A DNA stretch of 64,000 bases, taken from contig NZ_CP011803.1 of assembly GCF_001038625.1 (NCBI RefSeq), positions 2,728,001-2,792,000 of the forward strand, written 5' to 3'. The notes under the pieces were generated by a model. That model saw only the letters and a program-made list of their open reading frames with translations. It made no database searches and was not told the DNA's origin. This DNA is from Clostridium carboxidivorans P7. GTDB lineage: Bacteria; Bacillota; Clostridia; Clostridiales; Clostridiaceae. This document shows, piece by piece, positions 10,201-18,518 of the stretch. The translations under genes and the position numbers were made by a program. How positions within the stretch are numbered: position 1 is the stretch's first letter; every line of letters starts with the position of its first letter.

Positions 10201-12280
10201 TTCCTATTTTAAGATGTATTTCTTTTCTATTTTTTTCTTCAATCAGTGAATATGCAGCTTGTTGAATACGGTCATGAAGAAAGGCATAGCTTTTTAAAAT
10301 TGAACTATCTATTGGTAAAATCATACCTTCCTCTGACGCAGCACAAATATCAAAATATACATCCTTCAAATCCTTTTTACATATGATTGACAATGTATCT
10401 AAATCAAATTGACTTCCTATACATGCTGCTAATTTTAAAGTCTCAATTGTATTTTTAGGAAATTTTGATATTCTATCAGCTATTAGCTCTACAACATTAT
10501 CAGTTATTTGAGAATTTTTTATACTTTCTATATCCCACTGCCATTTCCACTGTTTTTTATTAAACTCAATTAAATGTTTCCTAGATAGTGAATATAAAAA
10601 TTGGCTTAAGAAAAAGGGATTGCCTCCTGTTTTTTGATGACTTAATTTTGCTAATAAATTTGCTTCATTTGAATCGCAGTGAAAAGTTTCTGTAATCAAA
10701 TGCTGTACATCAATAAGTTCCAGCGGTTTAAGAAAAATTGTATTCACTAATATGTTTTTACTTTTAATTTTTTCTAAAGTTAATTTTAGAGGATGTTTTG
10801 CATGTACTTCATTGTCTCTATAGGCACCAATAATAAGTAAATTGCTTATTTCAGAATCATTTATTAAAATTTCCATTAACTTAAGGAAGGATAAATCTGC
10901 CCATTGTAAGTCATCTAAAAATATTATTAATGGATGCTGTGCTTCGCAAAAGGTTCTAACAAAATCTTTAAATACTTTTAAAAAACGATTTTTTGCTTCT
11001 TCTGGCGAAACTTCAATAACTTCTGGCTGTTTTCCTATTATAAATTCCACCTCAGGTATCACATTTATAATTATTTGACCATTTGATCCCAAGGAAGCTA
11101 AAAGTTTATTCTTCCAAAGTTCTATTTGTTCTCTATTTTCACCTAAAATCTGTTGAACTAAATCTTTGAAAGAATGTATTAATGCTGAATAAGGTATATC
11201 ATGCTCAAATTGATCAAACTTTCCTGAAATGAAGTATTCAAATTGTTCTTTCACAGATCTTTGAACCATATTTACCAATTGAGACTTTCCTACCCCTGAA
11301 TAACCTGTAATCATAACAATTTCCATGGGATTTTTATTAATTCTTTGAAAAGCAGCCTTTAATATTTTGATTTCCTTTTCTCTTCCATATAGTTTATCTG
11401 GAATTTTAAATATTTCAGAAAAATCTTTTTCTCCTATTTTAAAATATTCTACTGAGCCAGTGCTTTTAAACAACTTTTTACATTTTTGTAAATCTGATTT
11501 TAGACCTACAGCACTTTGATACCTATTTTCAGGCATTTTTTCAATGAGTTTCATCACTATATCTGAAATTACCTTTGGAATGTCAGCATTATTTTCACAT
11601 GGAGATACAGGTTGCACAGCAAGTTGGCAGTGAACCATGGCTAGTTTATCCTTTGCCTGAAAAGGTAAAATTCCAGTGAGCATTTCATAAAAAATTATTC
11701 CTAAAGAATAAAAATCTGTACGATAATCAATTTTACTCTTTGTCTTCCCGGTTTGTTCCGGTGAAATATACTCTAATGTATTTTCTAAATCATTCACAGT
11801 ACTTAACCCCTGTGAAAAAAGTGATGCATTTTCAAATCCAGTAAGCTTTACTGTCTTAGTTTTCATATTTATTATAATATTATCTGGATTGATGGCTTTG
11901 TGAATAATATTGCTATTATGAGTATCAATAAGCGCTTGTGCTAATTTAATTGCAATCATTAAGAAATCCATTAGATTAAACTTTTTAGATTCACTTAAAA
12001 TTTCTCGAAGAAATCTGCCATGAAAATTTTCTAAAACTAAAACAGGTGTTTTCTCGTAATTTTCCATATTGTAAATTTTTATAATATTATTACTGTGAAT
12101 TTTTTCATTTAATTCATATTCGTTCTTTAGCTTTATTACATCACTTAAATTAGGATATTCTGCGCAAAGAAATTTCAATAAAACAGGCTTACCATCATTT
12201 AATCTAATCCCACTGTAAATTATAGTTTTGTTTCCTTCATAAATTTTTTTATCTAATTCATAGCCTGCAATATTGATCAT
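7247..12280 (-). CDS. Hybrid Ser/Thr kinase - AAA ATPase - GAF - diguanylate cyclase protein
   Basis: A 1677-residue cytoplasmic signalling protein. In order: a eukaryotic-like protein kinase domain (about 5-270; the catalytic loop reads HKAINPDNI rather than HRDLKPxN, then YISPEQTG), an AAA_16/MalT-like ATPase (Walker A GYSGVGKS near 325, Walker B LIIFLDDLQWAD), a long helical TPR-like region (about 700-1250), a GAF domain (about 1290-1460), a coiled coil, and a GGDEF domain. The GGDEF signature (1595-1599) is intact and an RxxD inhibitory site lies five residues before it, so c-di-GMP synthesis with product inhibition is expected. The kinase catalytic Asp is replaced by Asn in this loop, so kinase activity is doubtful. 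It stands alone between two terminators. Confidence 0.9.
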   Translation of the reverse strand: MINIAGYELDKKIYEGNKTIIYSGIRLNDGKPVLLKFLCAEYPNLSDVIKLKNEYELNEKIHSNNIIKIYNMENYEKTPVLVLENFHGRFLREILSESKKFNLMDFLMIAIKLAQALIDTHNSNIIHKAINPDNIIINMKTKTVKLTGFENASLFSQGLSTVNDLENTLEYISPEQTGKTKSKIDYRTDFYSLGIIFYEMLTGILPFQAKDKLAMVHCQLAVQPVSPCENNADIPKVISDIVMKLIEKMPENRYQSAVGLKSDLQKCKKLFKSTGSVEYFKIGEKDFSEIFKIPDKLYGREKEIKILKAAFQRINKNPMEIVMITGYSGVGKSQLVNMVQRSVKEQFEYFISGKFDQFEHDIPYSALIHSFKDLVQQILGENREQIELWKNKLLASLGSNGQIIINVIPEVEFIIGKQPEVIEVSPEEAKNRFLKVFKDFVRTFCEAQHPLIIFLDDLQWADLSFLKLMEILINDSEISNLLIIGAYRDNEVHAKHPLKLTLEKIKSKNILVNTIFLKPLELIDVQHLITETFHCDSNEANLLAKLSHQKTGGNPFFLSQFLYSLSRKHLIEFNKKQWKWQWDIESIKNSQITDNVVELIADRISKFPKNTIETLKLAACIGSQFDLDTLSIICKKDLKDVYFDICAASEEGMILPIDSSILKSYAFLHDRIQQAAYSLIEEKNRKEIHLKIGRLMISGTDLEKNRTKVLDIVNQLNLGIELVHDPSEKEQIAGLELIAGKMAKKSAAYDTAYKYLSIGIMLMDKYGWKNFYELTHSLYVEAAEVACLSGDYNVVEQYTEIALNNSKTILDKIKLYEIRIIAYTVQNEKLKVLDTALFVLKLLKMKFPQNPRLADVLISLMKTKFMLIGKQPADLFELPEMTDLFLSAALRIMVRMGMATYMLNPNLFLLITLKAVRLYVRYGNLNSSPIGYAAYGMLLCCINDIDSGYEFGQLSLKLLDKFDAKEYRAQTLVLYNSFISSWKLSAKSTLNEFVNAYSIGQETGQLDYACTAACIHSIYAYYSGQNLIELERKMSQYNSFMHNMKNKETLTTQSIYHQAVLNLIGSSNNIYYLKGKVYDEDKMIPIHLETKDRNNLCDVYINKAILAYLFGEYEKALKNSAIAEKYLDGVSGTLSIPVFYFYNSLIMLSGFEHQSLFRKKQILNKVSSSQRKMKKWAKHAESNFLHKFYLVKAEQARVLGKTLKAINFYEKAIRLASDNGYIQEEALANELAAKFYLYLKNKRIAKVYMEQAIYCYILWGATSKVNYLKGLYSQILGFHNQDGTPIKNMVVNLENEIDKGSMVLDTATIIKATHAISGEIKLEELLKKLVYILLENAGAQKVCYLVKKEEKYIVQAEGSMDRNDIEVMKEIDIENTMSLPKKIIYYVGRSRNSVILENASVSEKCKSDPYIAAKKPKSIMCMPVINKGNLLGILYLENNLIQGVFNKERIEILKIISSQLAISMENAALYANLEKSEKELRRNHEKLEELVEERTAKLKEEIVERKKAEKLLEEMANHDNLTGLPNRKLFYSELKNSLQLAKENKFSLAILFIDLDGFKMINDTLGHSSGDIVLKIVSQRLLKTVREGDMVSRFGGDEFIIFMTNVHQNNTIRDVCKNIINEISKKIVLGENYGYVSVSIGVSIFPDHGDNIEELIKKADAAMYRAKNSGKNKVIFT

Positions 12281-12390
12281 TCAATAACCTCCTAATAAAA
12301 ATTAAGTAAATTTCCTATTTATTAATAAGTAAACATTTATATATTCGACAAAAAAGGCTATTATCCTTTGAGTAATTGGAAATTTTCTTA

Positions 12391-12430
12391 AAAACTAAGA
12401 GGAAGACATTAAAATCTTCCTCTTAGTTTT
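12391..12430. terminator. Bidirectional intrinsic terminator
   Basis: A perfect 16-bp inverted repeat (12391-12406 with 12415-12430) begins with AAAA and ends with TTTT, so it can act in both directions. It closes the HxlR operon, after the cell-wall-binding fragment, before the kinase-GGDEF promoter. Confidence 0.85.
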
Positions 12431-12434
12431 TATA

Positions 12435-12539
12435 CTATTTTTTTATTAACTGATTAATTCCATTTTCAATTTCATCAGCTACAGCTCCTGTACCGCCGAA
12501 AATAGTAATTTCTTTTATTTTGTCATCTTTTAAATATGT
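12435..12539 (-). pseudogene. Fragment of a cell-wall-binding repeat 2 (CWB2) protein
   Basis: A minus-strand frame of 34 codons ending in TAG (12435) reads KIKEITIFGGTGAVADEIEN and then a short tail. ITIFGGTGAV(S/A)D is the core of the CWB2 repeat found in clostridial surface proteins. A stop codon precedes it directly and there is no start or ribosome binding site, so only the last partial repeat of a larger gene survives. It lies between the HxlR gene and its terminator, and the fragment was probably left by a deletion. Confidence 0.7.
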
Positions 12540-12544
12540 CTATT

Positions 12545-12997
12545 TTAATACAATTCCTTAATTATTAAATCATCAACATATTCATCACAATCTTTACAGT
12601 AATATTTTATTTCTACTTCTTTTCCACACTTTTCATGGCACACTGTTTTTTTACATGCTTCTAAATGTTTATTTGCCCATAATATAATTGAGTTAAATAC
12701 GTGTTTAAAATCCATTCCCTTTTCTGTCAATAAATATTGATATCTTGGAGGATGTTCATTATATATTTGAGCTACTATAAATCCATTCTTTTCAAGCAGC
12801 TTTATCCTATCAGATAAAATATTAGTAGGTATTGGTTTTAAAGCTTCCTGCAGCTCCTTGAATGTATTTTTATTATTTAAAATTCTATGAAGGACCAGTA
12901 AAGTCCACTTATCACCTACTATATTTAAAGTTTGAGCCAAATTACACTTGAAGTCATATGTTCCCTTCAAAAAATCATCTCCTAAGTTATTTAACAT
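12545..12997 (-). CDS. HxlR-family winged-helix transcriptional regulator with C-terminal Cys cluster
   Basis: Residues 15-110 form the HxlR winged helix: CNLAQTLNIVGDKWTLLVL, a recognition region with LKPIPTNILSDRIKLLEKNG, and the wing RYQYLLTEKG. A C-terminal extension carries C-x3-C and C-x2-C pairs (CHEKCGK, CKDCDEY), which could bind a metal or sense redox state; most HxlR proteins lack it. The start overlaps the 3' end of the CcdA-TlpA fusion gene by 11 bases, so the two are coupled. HxlR proteins usually control nearby redox or detoxification genes; here the thiol-redox fusion is the obvious target, by inference. Confidence 0.9.
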   Translation of the reverse strand: MLNNLGDDFLKGTYDFKCNLAQTLNIVGDKWTLLVLHRILNNKNTFKELQEALKPIPTNILSDRIKLLEKNGFIVAQIYNEHPPRYQYLLTEKGMDFKHVFNSIILWANKHLEACKKTVCHEKCGKEVEIKYYCKDCDEYVDDLIIKELY

Positions 12998-14201
12998 TAT
13001 TTATTAATGATTCCATTGTAGTCTTATCTATAGCTCCTGGAACATATTTGTTTACATTTCCTTCTTTATCAATTATAAAAGTTGTTGGAAAAGCTTCTAT
13101 ACTATATTGATCCATGATTTCTCCTGTACTATCAAAGACTACCGGAAAAGTATATCCATGTTTATTGAGGAAATCCATTATGTATTCCTTAGATCCCTCT
13201 TTTCCCAAATTAGGTGCAGTTACTCCTAAAATTATAACACCCTTATTATTATTTTCATACTCCTTATAAACTTCTTCTATATGAGGCAATTCACCTTTAC
13301 ATGGAGGACACCAGGTAGCCCAAAAGTTTAAAAATACTACTTTACCTTTATAATCACTTAACTTATGTGTTTTCCCATATTGATCAACTAAATTAAAATC
13401 TGGTGCTTTAACTTTATCCACTTTTGTAGAAGTATCTTTATTACTTTGTGCATTTTTATCATCCTTATTTTGAACTTGTTCTACTTTATTAGTTGATTCT
13501 TTATTAGTATAATCAAATGTTTTACCTGTTCCTCCAATTATCATAATCAATCCAGAAACTATAAGAATAACTCCACCAATTTTTTGTATTATTCCCATAT
13601 GAAGCTTTATCTTATCAATAAATTTAAACAACTTGTTATAAAAAATTGCAATTATTATAAATGGCAATATAAATCCAATAGTATAAATTAATATCAAAAG
13701 ATTTCCAATTAGCACACTTTTTGAAGTTGATGCCATGATTAATACAGAAGAAAGCATAGGTCCAACACATGGCGTCCATCCAAAGCTAAAGGTAAAACCG
13801 AGTATATACGCAGTTATGGGTTTCATTTCTTTTATCTCAATATGTATTTTTTTCTCTTTTTGTAAAAATGGTATATTTATATATCCCATATAGAAAATTC
13901 CCATAATTATAATTAAAATTCCACCTATTAAAATAATTATTTTCTTATTAGAGGTAAAAAATTGGTTTAATACACTTACTGAAGAACCTAATATGAAAAA
14001 GGTTGTAGATATTCCCAGCACAAATAAAATTGTATTTTTTAATAGGGAACTATTTATAAATTTAAATTCTCCATGCTTTAAACTCTCCACACTGCTGTTC
14101 GACAATATACTTAAATATACTGGAAGTACAGGAAGTATACATGGTGAAAATAGTGATAATACACCTTCTGCAAACACCAAAAATAAATTTACATTTTCCA
14201 T
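12987..14201 (-). CDS. CcdA-TlpA fusion: membrane thiol-disulfide transporter with thioredoxin domain
   Basis: The N-terminal half is a six-helix CcdA/DsbD transmembrane domain with both signature cysteines (FSPCILPVLP and GWTPCVGPM). After a K/D-rich linker (about 235-260) comes an extracytoplasmic TlpA/ResA-like thioredoxin domain with WATWCPPCKGE near residue 294. The protein would carry electrons from cytoplasmic thioredoxin across the membrane to exported substrates. ATG at 14201 has GGAGG eight bases upstream; the ATG at 14216 has no site. It is co-transcribed with the HxlR gene downstream and separated from the kinase upstream by a terminator. The fusion order is common in Firmicutes. 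Confidence 0.93.
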   Translation of the reverse strand: MENVNLFLVFAEGVLSLFSPCILPVLPVYLSILSNSSVESLKHGEFKFINSSLLKNTILFVLGISTTFFILGSSVSVLNQFFTSNKKIIILIGGILIIIMGIFYMGYINIPFLQKEKKIHIEIKEMKPITAYILGFTFSFGWTPCVGPMLSSVLIMASTSKSVLIGNLLILIYTIGFILPFIIIAIFYNKLFKFIDKIKLHMGIIQKIGGVILIVSGLIMIIGGTGKTFDYTNKESTNKVEQVQNKDDKNAQSNKDTSTKVDKVKAPDFNLVDQYGKTHKLSDYKGKVVFLNFWATWCPPCKGELPHIEEVYKEYENNNKGVIILGVTAPNLGKEGSKEYIMDFLNKHGYTFPVVFDSTGEIMDQYSIEAFPTTFIIDKEGNVNKYVPGAIDKTTMESLINNVK

Positions 14202-14223
14202 TCTTCTAACCTCCATTTTTACT

Positions 14224-14270
14224 TAAAATATAAGAGTAACTTTAAAAAGTAAAGTTACTCTTATATTTTA
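14224..14270. terminator. Long intrinsic terminator between kinase and CcdA-TlpA genes
   Basis: A perfect 20-bp stem (14224-14243 with 14251-14270) with a 7-base loop and A/T-rich ends. It separates the two-component operon from the CcdA-TlpA/HxlR operon on the minus strand. Confidence 0.85.
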
Positions 14271-14307
14271 AATCTACTATTCAATTAAGTCAATTATATT
14301 TAATATA

Positions 14308-15726
14308 TTACTTATCTTCACAAATAATTTCCTTTGGAAACCATACTACAAATGTACTTCCTTCTTTTTCTTTACTTTCCACACTTATCTTCCCATTATG
14401 ACATTCCACCAAACTTTTTGTTATGGTCAATCCTATTCCAGATCCTCCAGTATTTTTTGTTCGAGACAAATCTGTTCTGTAAAATCTTTCAAATATATAA
14501 GGCAAATCCTTTTCCGGTATACCAATTCCATTGTCTTTAACCTTGATACAAATGCCTTCTTCTTCTTTCAATTCTACTACTACTTTTCCATTTGATTTTA
14601 AATACTTGTAGCTATTTGACAATAAATTATGCATTATTTGCTTTAACTTATCTCTATCCATGTATACCCATATGTCTTTATAAATTTTAGCTTCAATAGT
14701 ATAATTATTTTTTAAATACAAAGGTTCAAAGTTCGATATGGTTTTTTTCAATTCCTCTGATAAATTGAATTTTGTACTATTTAATTTTAAATCTGCTTGT
14801 TCCAATTTTGCTAAGTTTTGAAGCTTATTAACTAAATTTATCAATCTCTCTATTTCATCATAAAAAACTTGAAATCTTTCTTCTGTTGGCTCCCATATAC
14901 CATCTAATAATGCTTCTACATGAGTTTTAAGTGTAGTAAGAGGTGTTCTAATTTCATGTGCCATATCTGAAGTCATTCTTTTTCTGAGCATTTCTTGATT
15001 TTGCAAGGTTTCCGCTAAATAGTTTATAGAGGCTGATAATTCCTGTATTTCTCTAGTTTCACTTTTAACCTGTGAACGAACAGCTAAATTACCCTTTCTC
15101 ATTTCATTAGCAGTTTTAGTTATTCTAACTAATGGCTTAGTGAGCTGTTTAGCTAAAATGAAACTTACTCCCAGACCAAATATCAATGCTATAAAACCTG
15201 AAAGTATAAAGGAATGGTTTAATGTCATTTTAAAAGTTACAGCTCCCTGATTTAAATACGAAGTTCCAAAATATCCAACAACTATTTTACCAATATTCTT
15301 TTTATTTTTTATAAGAGAATAATTTTCTTCTTTATATTCTCCTAAATTCATATGAGAATATTTACTCATGCCACCTTTCATCATATTTCCCATCATTGAC
15401 TCCATCATATTTTTATGTTGAAGATGAGAATTACCTGAATCAAATACAACATTTCCATTTATATCTTTAACCTGTATATAAAGTTCCTCTAATACTGCAT
15501 ATCTTAATAATTCATCCTTGTTAAAATTAGAAAATCCAGTTTTATCATCATATAAATCCTGAGCAGTAGCTACAATTTTATTCACTTTATCTTTCTGTTC
15601 ATCCAACAAGTAATTATTGAATTTTTTTCCCACCATATAATTTGAAATAAAAACTGATATCAATATTGCACCCACTACAGCAAGAAGAAAACCTATAGAT
15701 AATTTTTTCATCAAGGACATTTTCAT
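14308..15726 (-). CDS. Membrane sensor histidine kinase with Met/His-rich sensor loop
   Basis: Two transmembrane helices (about 8-28 and 170-190) flank an extracytoplasmic sensor domain, followed by HAMP, HisKA (DMAHEIRTPLTTL, phospho-His near 256) and HATPase_c (N box HNLLSNSYKY, GIGIPEKDLPYIFERF, GGSGIGL). The sensor loop holds an unusual run rich in Met and His around residues 100-125 (for example MMESMMGNMMKGG), which suggests binding of a soft metal such as copper. ATG at 15726 has GGAGTGG six bases upstream. It lies directly downstream of its response regulator gene. A Met-rich loop is seen; metal sensing is inferred. Confidence 0.93.
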   Translation of the reverse strand: MKMSLMKKLSIGFLLAVVGAILISVFISNYMVGKKFNNYLLDEQKDKVNKIVATAQDLYDDKTGFSNFNKDELLRYAVLEELYIQVKDINGNVVFDSGNSHLQHKNMMESMMGNMMKGGMSKYSHMNLGEYKEENYSLIKNKKNIGKIVVGYFGTSYLNQGAVTFKMTLNHSFILSGFIALIFGLGVSFILAKQLTKPLVRITKTANEMRKGNLAVRSQVKSETREIQELSASINYLAETLQNQEMLRKRMTSDMAHEIRTPLTTLKTHVEALLDGIWEPTEERFQVFYDEIERLINLVNKLQNLAKLEQADLKLNSTKFNLSEELKKTISNFEPLYLKNNYTIEAKIYKDIWVYMDRDKLKQIMHNLLSNSYKYLKSNGKVVVELKEEEGICIKVKDNGIGIPEKDLPYIFERFYRTDLSRTKNTGGSGIGLTITKSLVECHNGKISVESKEKEGSTFVVWFPKEIICEDK

Positions 15727-15773
15727 TTGAATCCACTCCATTCATTGTAAAGTTTCAAATTATTATGTCATCA

Positions 15774-16469
15774 CTAATCCAAAAATTTGTATCCTATACC
15801 ATAAACAGTGATAATATATTTAGGTTCTTTATGGTTATCCTCTATTTTTTGTCTTATATTTTTAATATAGCTATCAATAGTCCTATCAAAGCCTTCATAG
15901 TCTTCTCCGAAAGCCTTTTGTACTAATTGCTCCCTTGAAAACACCTGACCTGGATTTGTTAATAATGCCAATAATACCTTGAATTCATTGGCAGTTAAAT
16001 TTACATACTCACCAGCTTTTTTTACCTTCATTTTCTTTATTTGTACCTCTAAGTCACCATTATTAAAAAGCAAATAATCAGCAAGCGGACTGGAATCTCT
16101 ATATGTTCTTCTAATTAAAGCCTTTACCCTTCCAACTAATTCACGCACACTAAAAGGTTTAGTTAAATAATCATCTGCTCCAATGGCTAAACCACTAATT
16201 TTATCTTCTTCTTCTGATTTAGCTGTTAACATAATTATAGGAACATCGGATACAGCCCTTATTTTATTGCAAATTTCCTCTCCTGATATCCTTGGAAGCA
16301 TTAAATCCAAAATAACTAAATGAATTACTTCTTCTTTAAACAATCTTAATGCTTTCTCACCATTCTCAGCAGTTACTACCTGAAATCCTTCTTTTCTTAA
16401 ATAAGCTTCTACCACTTCAACAATATTAGGTTCATCATCCACCACCAATATTTTCTTTATATCATTCAC
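15774..16469 (-). CDS. OmpR/PhoB-family response regulator
   Basis: A receiver domain (residues 1-120: KKILVVDDEPN, LVILDLMLPR with the phospho-acceptor Asp, MLTAKSEEED, LTKPFSVREL) is joined to a winged-helix DNA-binding domain (135-231, ending VYGIGYKFL). GAGGTG lies eight bases before a GTG at 16469, which I take as the start; an upstream GTG at 16478 overlaps the ribosome site. It is the upstream member of the kinase pair at 14308-15726. Targets are not known; the SHOCT protein gene just upstream is a candidate because a similar arrangement occurs at 35157-38041. Confidence 0.94.
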   Translation of the reverse strand: MNDIKKILVVDDEPNIVEVVEAYLRKEGFQVVTAENGEKALRLFKEEVIHLVILDLMLPRISGEEICNKIRAVSDVPIIMLTAKSEEEDKISGLAIGADDYLTKPFSVRELVGRVKALIRRTYRDSSPLADYLLFNNGDLEVQIKKMKVKKAGEYVNLTANEFKVLLALLTNPGQVFSREQLVQKAFGEDYEGFDRTIDSYIKNIRQKIEDNHKEPKYIITVYGIGYKFLD

Positions 16470-16558
16470 TATTATCACCTCTTCATAAAAAACATCTTAA
16501 TTTTAGCTTGATTATATTTTATTCTACTTATAATTTCAATAATTTATAAATACAAAGC

Positions 16559-16587
16559 AACCCTCTAGTCAATAAAACCAGAGGGTT
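16559..16587 (-). terminator. Probable terminator of the SHOCT gene
   Basis: An 11-bp inverted repeat with one mismatch (16559-16569 with 16577-16587, core ACCCTCT/AGAGGGT) lies 15 bases past the SHOCT gene stop. No clear T run follows, so it is a weaker call. Confidence 0.5.
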
Positions 16588-16601
16588 CCGTGTTAAAAAC
16601 T

Positions 16602-16835
16602 TTATCTTTTCTTCATTATAATAGTTCTTCTTCTTGTATATTCTTCATCACTAATTTCTCCACTAGCAAACTTTTCATCAAGTATTTTCATAGCACTACT
16701 AGAATTCACCATATAACTTTTTACAAGCTTTACTACAACAACTACTAAAATTATAAATAATAATATTCTAACTCCCATCATTATGGACATCCATGGGTTA
16801 AATACTAAATCTGAACCTCTAAATCCACAAAGCAT
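16602..16835 (-). CDS. Small membrane protein with SHOCT domain
   Basis: A 77-residue protein with one transmembrane helix (about 16-40, ILLFIILVVVVVKL) and a C-terminal SHOCT motif (KILDEKFASGEISDEEYTRR). SHOCT domains are short helical segments, often oligomerising, with no fixed enzymatic role. It is in the same orientation as and upstream of the response regulator/kinase pair. A larger SHOCT protein is linked to the second two-component system at 35157-38041, so the association looks functional; this is an inference from repeated context. Confidence 0.85.
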   Translation of the reverse strand: MLCGFRGSDLVFNPWMSIMMGVRILLFIILVVVVVKLVKSYMVNSSSAMKILDEKFASGEISDEEYTRRRTIIMKKR

Positions 16836-16936
16836 ATTTATTCCCTCCTATAAACATTAATTTTTAACTGCTTCTAATTTATTATTTGAATTAATTATAA
16901 CTAATAAATGTGGAGGAAATATGGAGATTTTTTATT

Positions 16937-18322
16937 TTAAATTCCACTCCCTGAAAAAGTTTCTGTCTTTAAAATCTTAAGCTTTCTATTTAACGATAGA
17001 GCAAATATTATGGTTAAAATTACAGTAAACAAATCCCCTGCAGGCTGTGCCCAAATTACACCTTCAATACCAAAAAACCTTGGCATAATCAAAATGGCGG
17101 GAATAAAGAATAAGCCTTGACGACTGATACTGAGAATTCCTCCTTCTTTGCCAATTCCTAAAGCAAGGAATAAACACATATATACTTGTTCAAATCCAAA
17201 CAGTATAAATGCAATCCCGCTTGCTCTAAGTGCTCTGCTGCCTATATCAATCAGCATCGCATCATTTTTAGAAAACAAATATACAATTTGTCCAGGAATT
17301 AAGATTAAAATGAATGCAGTAACAATACAGAATATTGTTGACCACTTAATTGATACCTTTGTTGCTTCCTTCAATCTATCATAGTTTTTTGCACCATAAT
17401 TATATCCTGCAACTGGCTGGTATCCCCTCATAAATCCAAAAACCACATAACTTCCAAGTGCCATGATACGAGTTACAACACCAATGGCCGCTACCGCTGA
17501 ATCACCATAACAGCTTGCTGCAGTATTAGAAAGTGCCATTGAAGTGCTTGATAACAGTTGAGAAACAAAAATTGGAATTCCAACTTTAAAAATCTCTACA
17601 AAAATGGCAGTATCAAATCTAAAGTTACCTATAGAAAATCTCAAACATCCTTTTTTACTTAACATGTACCAAATGTACAAAATAGAAGCTGCACCTTGTG
17701 ATATAACAGTTGAAATGGCTGATCCTCTAATTCCAAGACCTAGAGGATATATTAAAATTGGATTTAATATAATATTGAGCACACCGCTGAGCAGCATAGA
17801 GGTCATAGTTAGTTTCGACATACCTTCAGAGGTTACAATATTGTTCATAGTAACAATAAAAATGTTTAAAATTGAACCTGTAATATATATAACTGCAAAT
17901 TCTCTTGCATATGGTAGTATTGTTCTTGTAGCTCCCAAACCAACCAATATGTCATCAAGAAAACATAAAGCTATAGCTATAGAAATAATGCCAACAATTA
18001 AACTAGAAACCAGTGCAGTTGAAGCTGTTTGATTTGCTCTGTCAGTTTTCTCTTCTCCAAGGAGCCTTGCAATGTAAGATGCTGCACCACTTCCAAAGGT
18101 CATGCCAAGTCCGATTATAACCTGTACAATTGGAAATGCAATGGACACAGCTCCCATCTGACTAGTTCCAAGACCACCTACGAAGTAAGCATCCACCACA
18201 CTGTAAAGTGCAGAAATCATCATGCCTATCATAATAGGCACACCCATTTTCAACAATACTTTAGGAATCTTTTCATCACGCATCATTTTAAGTTTTTCAT
18301 TTTTAGAATTCAAAAATATCAT
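16937..18322 (-). CDS. MATE-family multidrug/sodium antiporter
   Basis: A 461-residue protein of twelve transmembrane helices in two MatE repeats (VPIMIGMMISALYSVVDAYF in the first; VGIPIFVSQLLSSTSMALSN in the second). The family exports cationic drugs and metabolites in exchange for Na+ or H+. It lies downstream of a MarR regulator gene in the same orientation, with 196 bases between them that hold two palindromes like MarR operators. This supports drug-inducible, MarR-repressed export. The substrate cannot be deduced. Confidence 0.93.
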   Translation of the reverse strand: MIFLNSKNEKLKMMRDEKIPKVLLKMGVPIMIGMMISALYSVVDAYFVGGLGTSQMGAVSIAFPIVQVIIGLGMTFGSGAASYIARLLGEEKTDRANQTASTALVSSLIVGIISIAIALCFLDDILVGLGATRTILPYAREFAVIYITGSILNIFIVTMNNIVTSEGMSKLTMTSMLLSGVLNIILNPILIYPLGLGIRGSAISTVISQGAASILYIWYMLSKKGCLRFSIGNFRFDTAIFVEIFKVGIPIFVSQLLSSTSMALSNTAASCYGDSAVAAIGVVTRIMALGSYVVFGFMRGYQPVAGYNYGAKNYDRLKEATKVSIKWSTIFCIVTAFILILIPGQIVYLFSKNDAMLIDIGSRALRASGIAFILFGFEQVYMCLFLALGIGKEGGILSISRQGLFFIPAILIMPRFFGIEGVIWAQPAGDLFTVILTIIFALSLNRKLKILKTETFSGSGI

Positions 18323-18334
18323 ATCCTTTCTAGT

Positions 18335-18353
18335 GTGTATAGTTGATATACAC
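18335..18353. promoter_or_regulatory. Palindromic operator upstream of the MATE gene
   Basis: GTGTATA-5 bp-TATACAC is a perfect 7+7 dyad 13 bases upstream of the MATE start. Its half-site recurs in the palindrome at 18425-18439. The likely binder is the MarR protein encoded at 18519-18983. Confidence 0.65.
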
Positions 18354-18424
18354 TTTCTTTAAAAAAATATATCCTATATTTGATTTTGCTTAAGGTGGTT
18401 TAGCATAGTTATCATCTATTATGT

Positions 18425-18439
18425 GTATAGTATCTATAC
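18425..18439. promoter_or_regulatory. Second MarR-type palindrome upstream of the MATE gene
   Basis: GTATAG-TAT-CTATAC is a perfect 6+6 dyad, preceded by TGT so that it shares the GTGTATAG half-site with the palindrome at 18335. It lies about 100 bases upstream of the MATE start. Confidence 0.6.
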
Positions 18440-18518
18440 TCTTTTGATAAAAAAACACCTTACTTATAATTACCCCCATTTTTCCATTAACCTTTCATAA
18501 TTAAAATTCAATATGCAT

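Noticed and set aside
17604..18032. 142-codon plus-strand frame
   Set aside because: Antisense shadow of the MATE gene; composition follows its membrane helices and there is no ribosome site.
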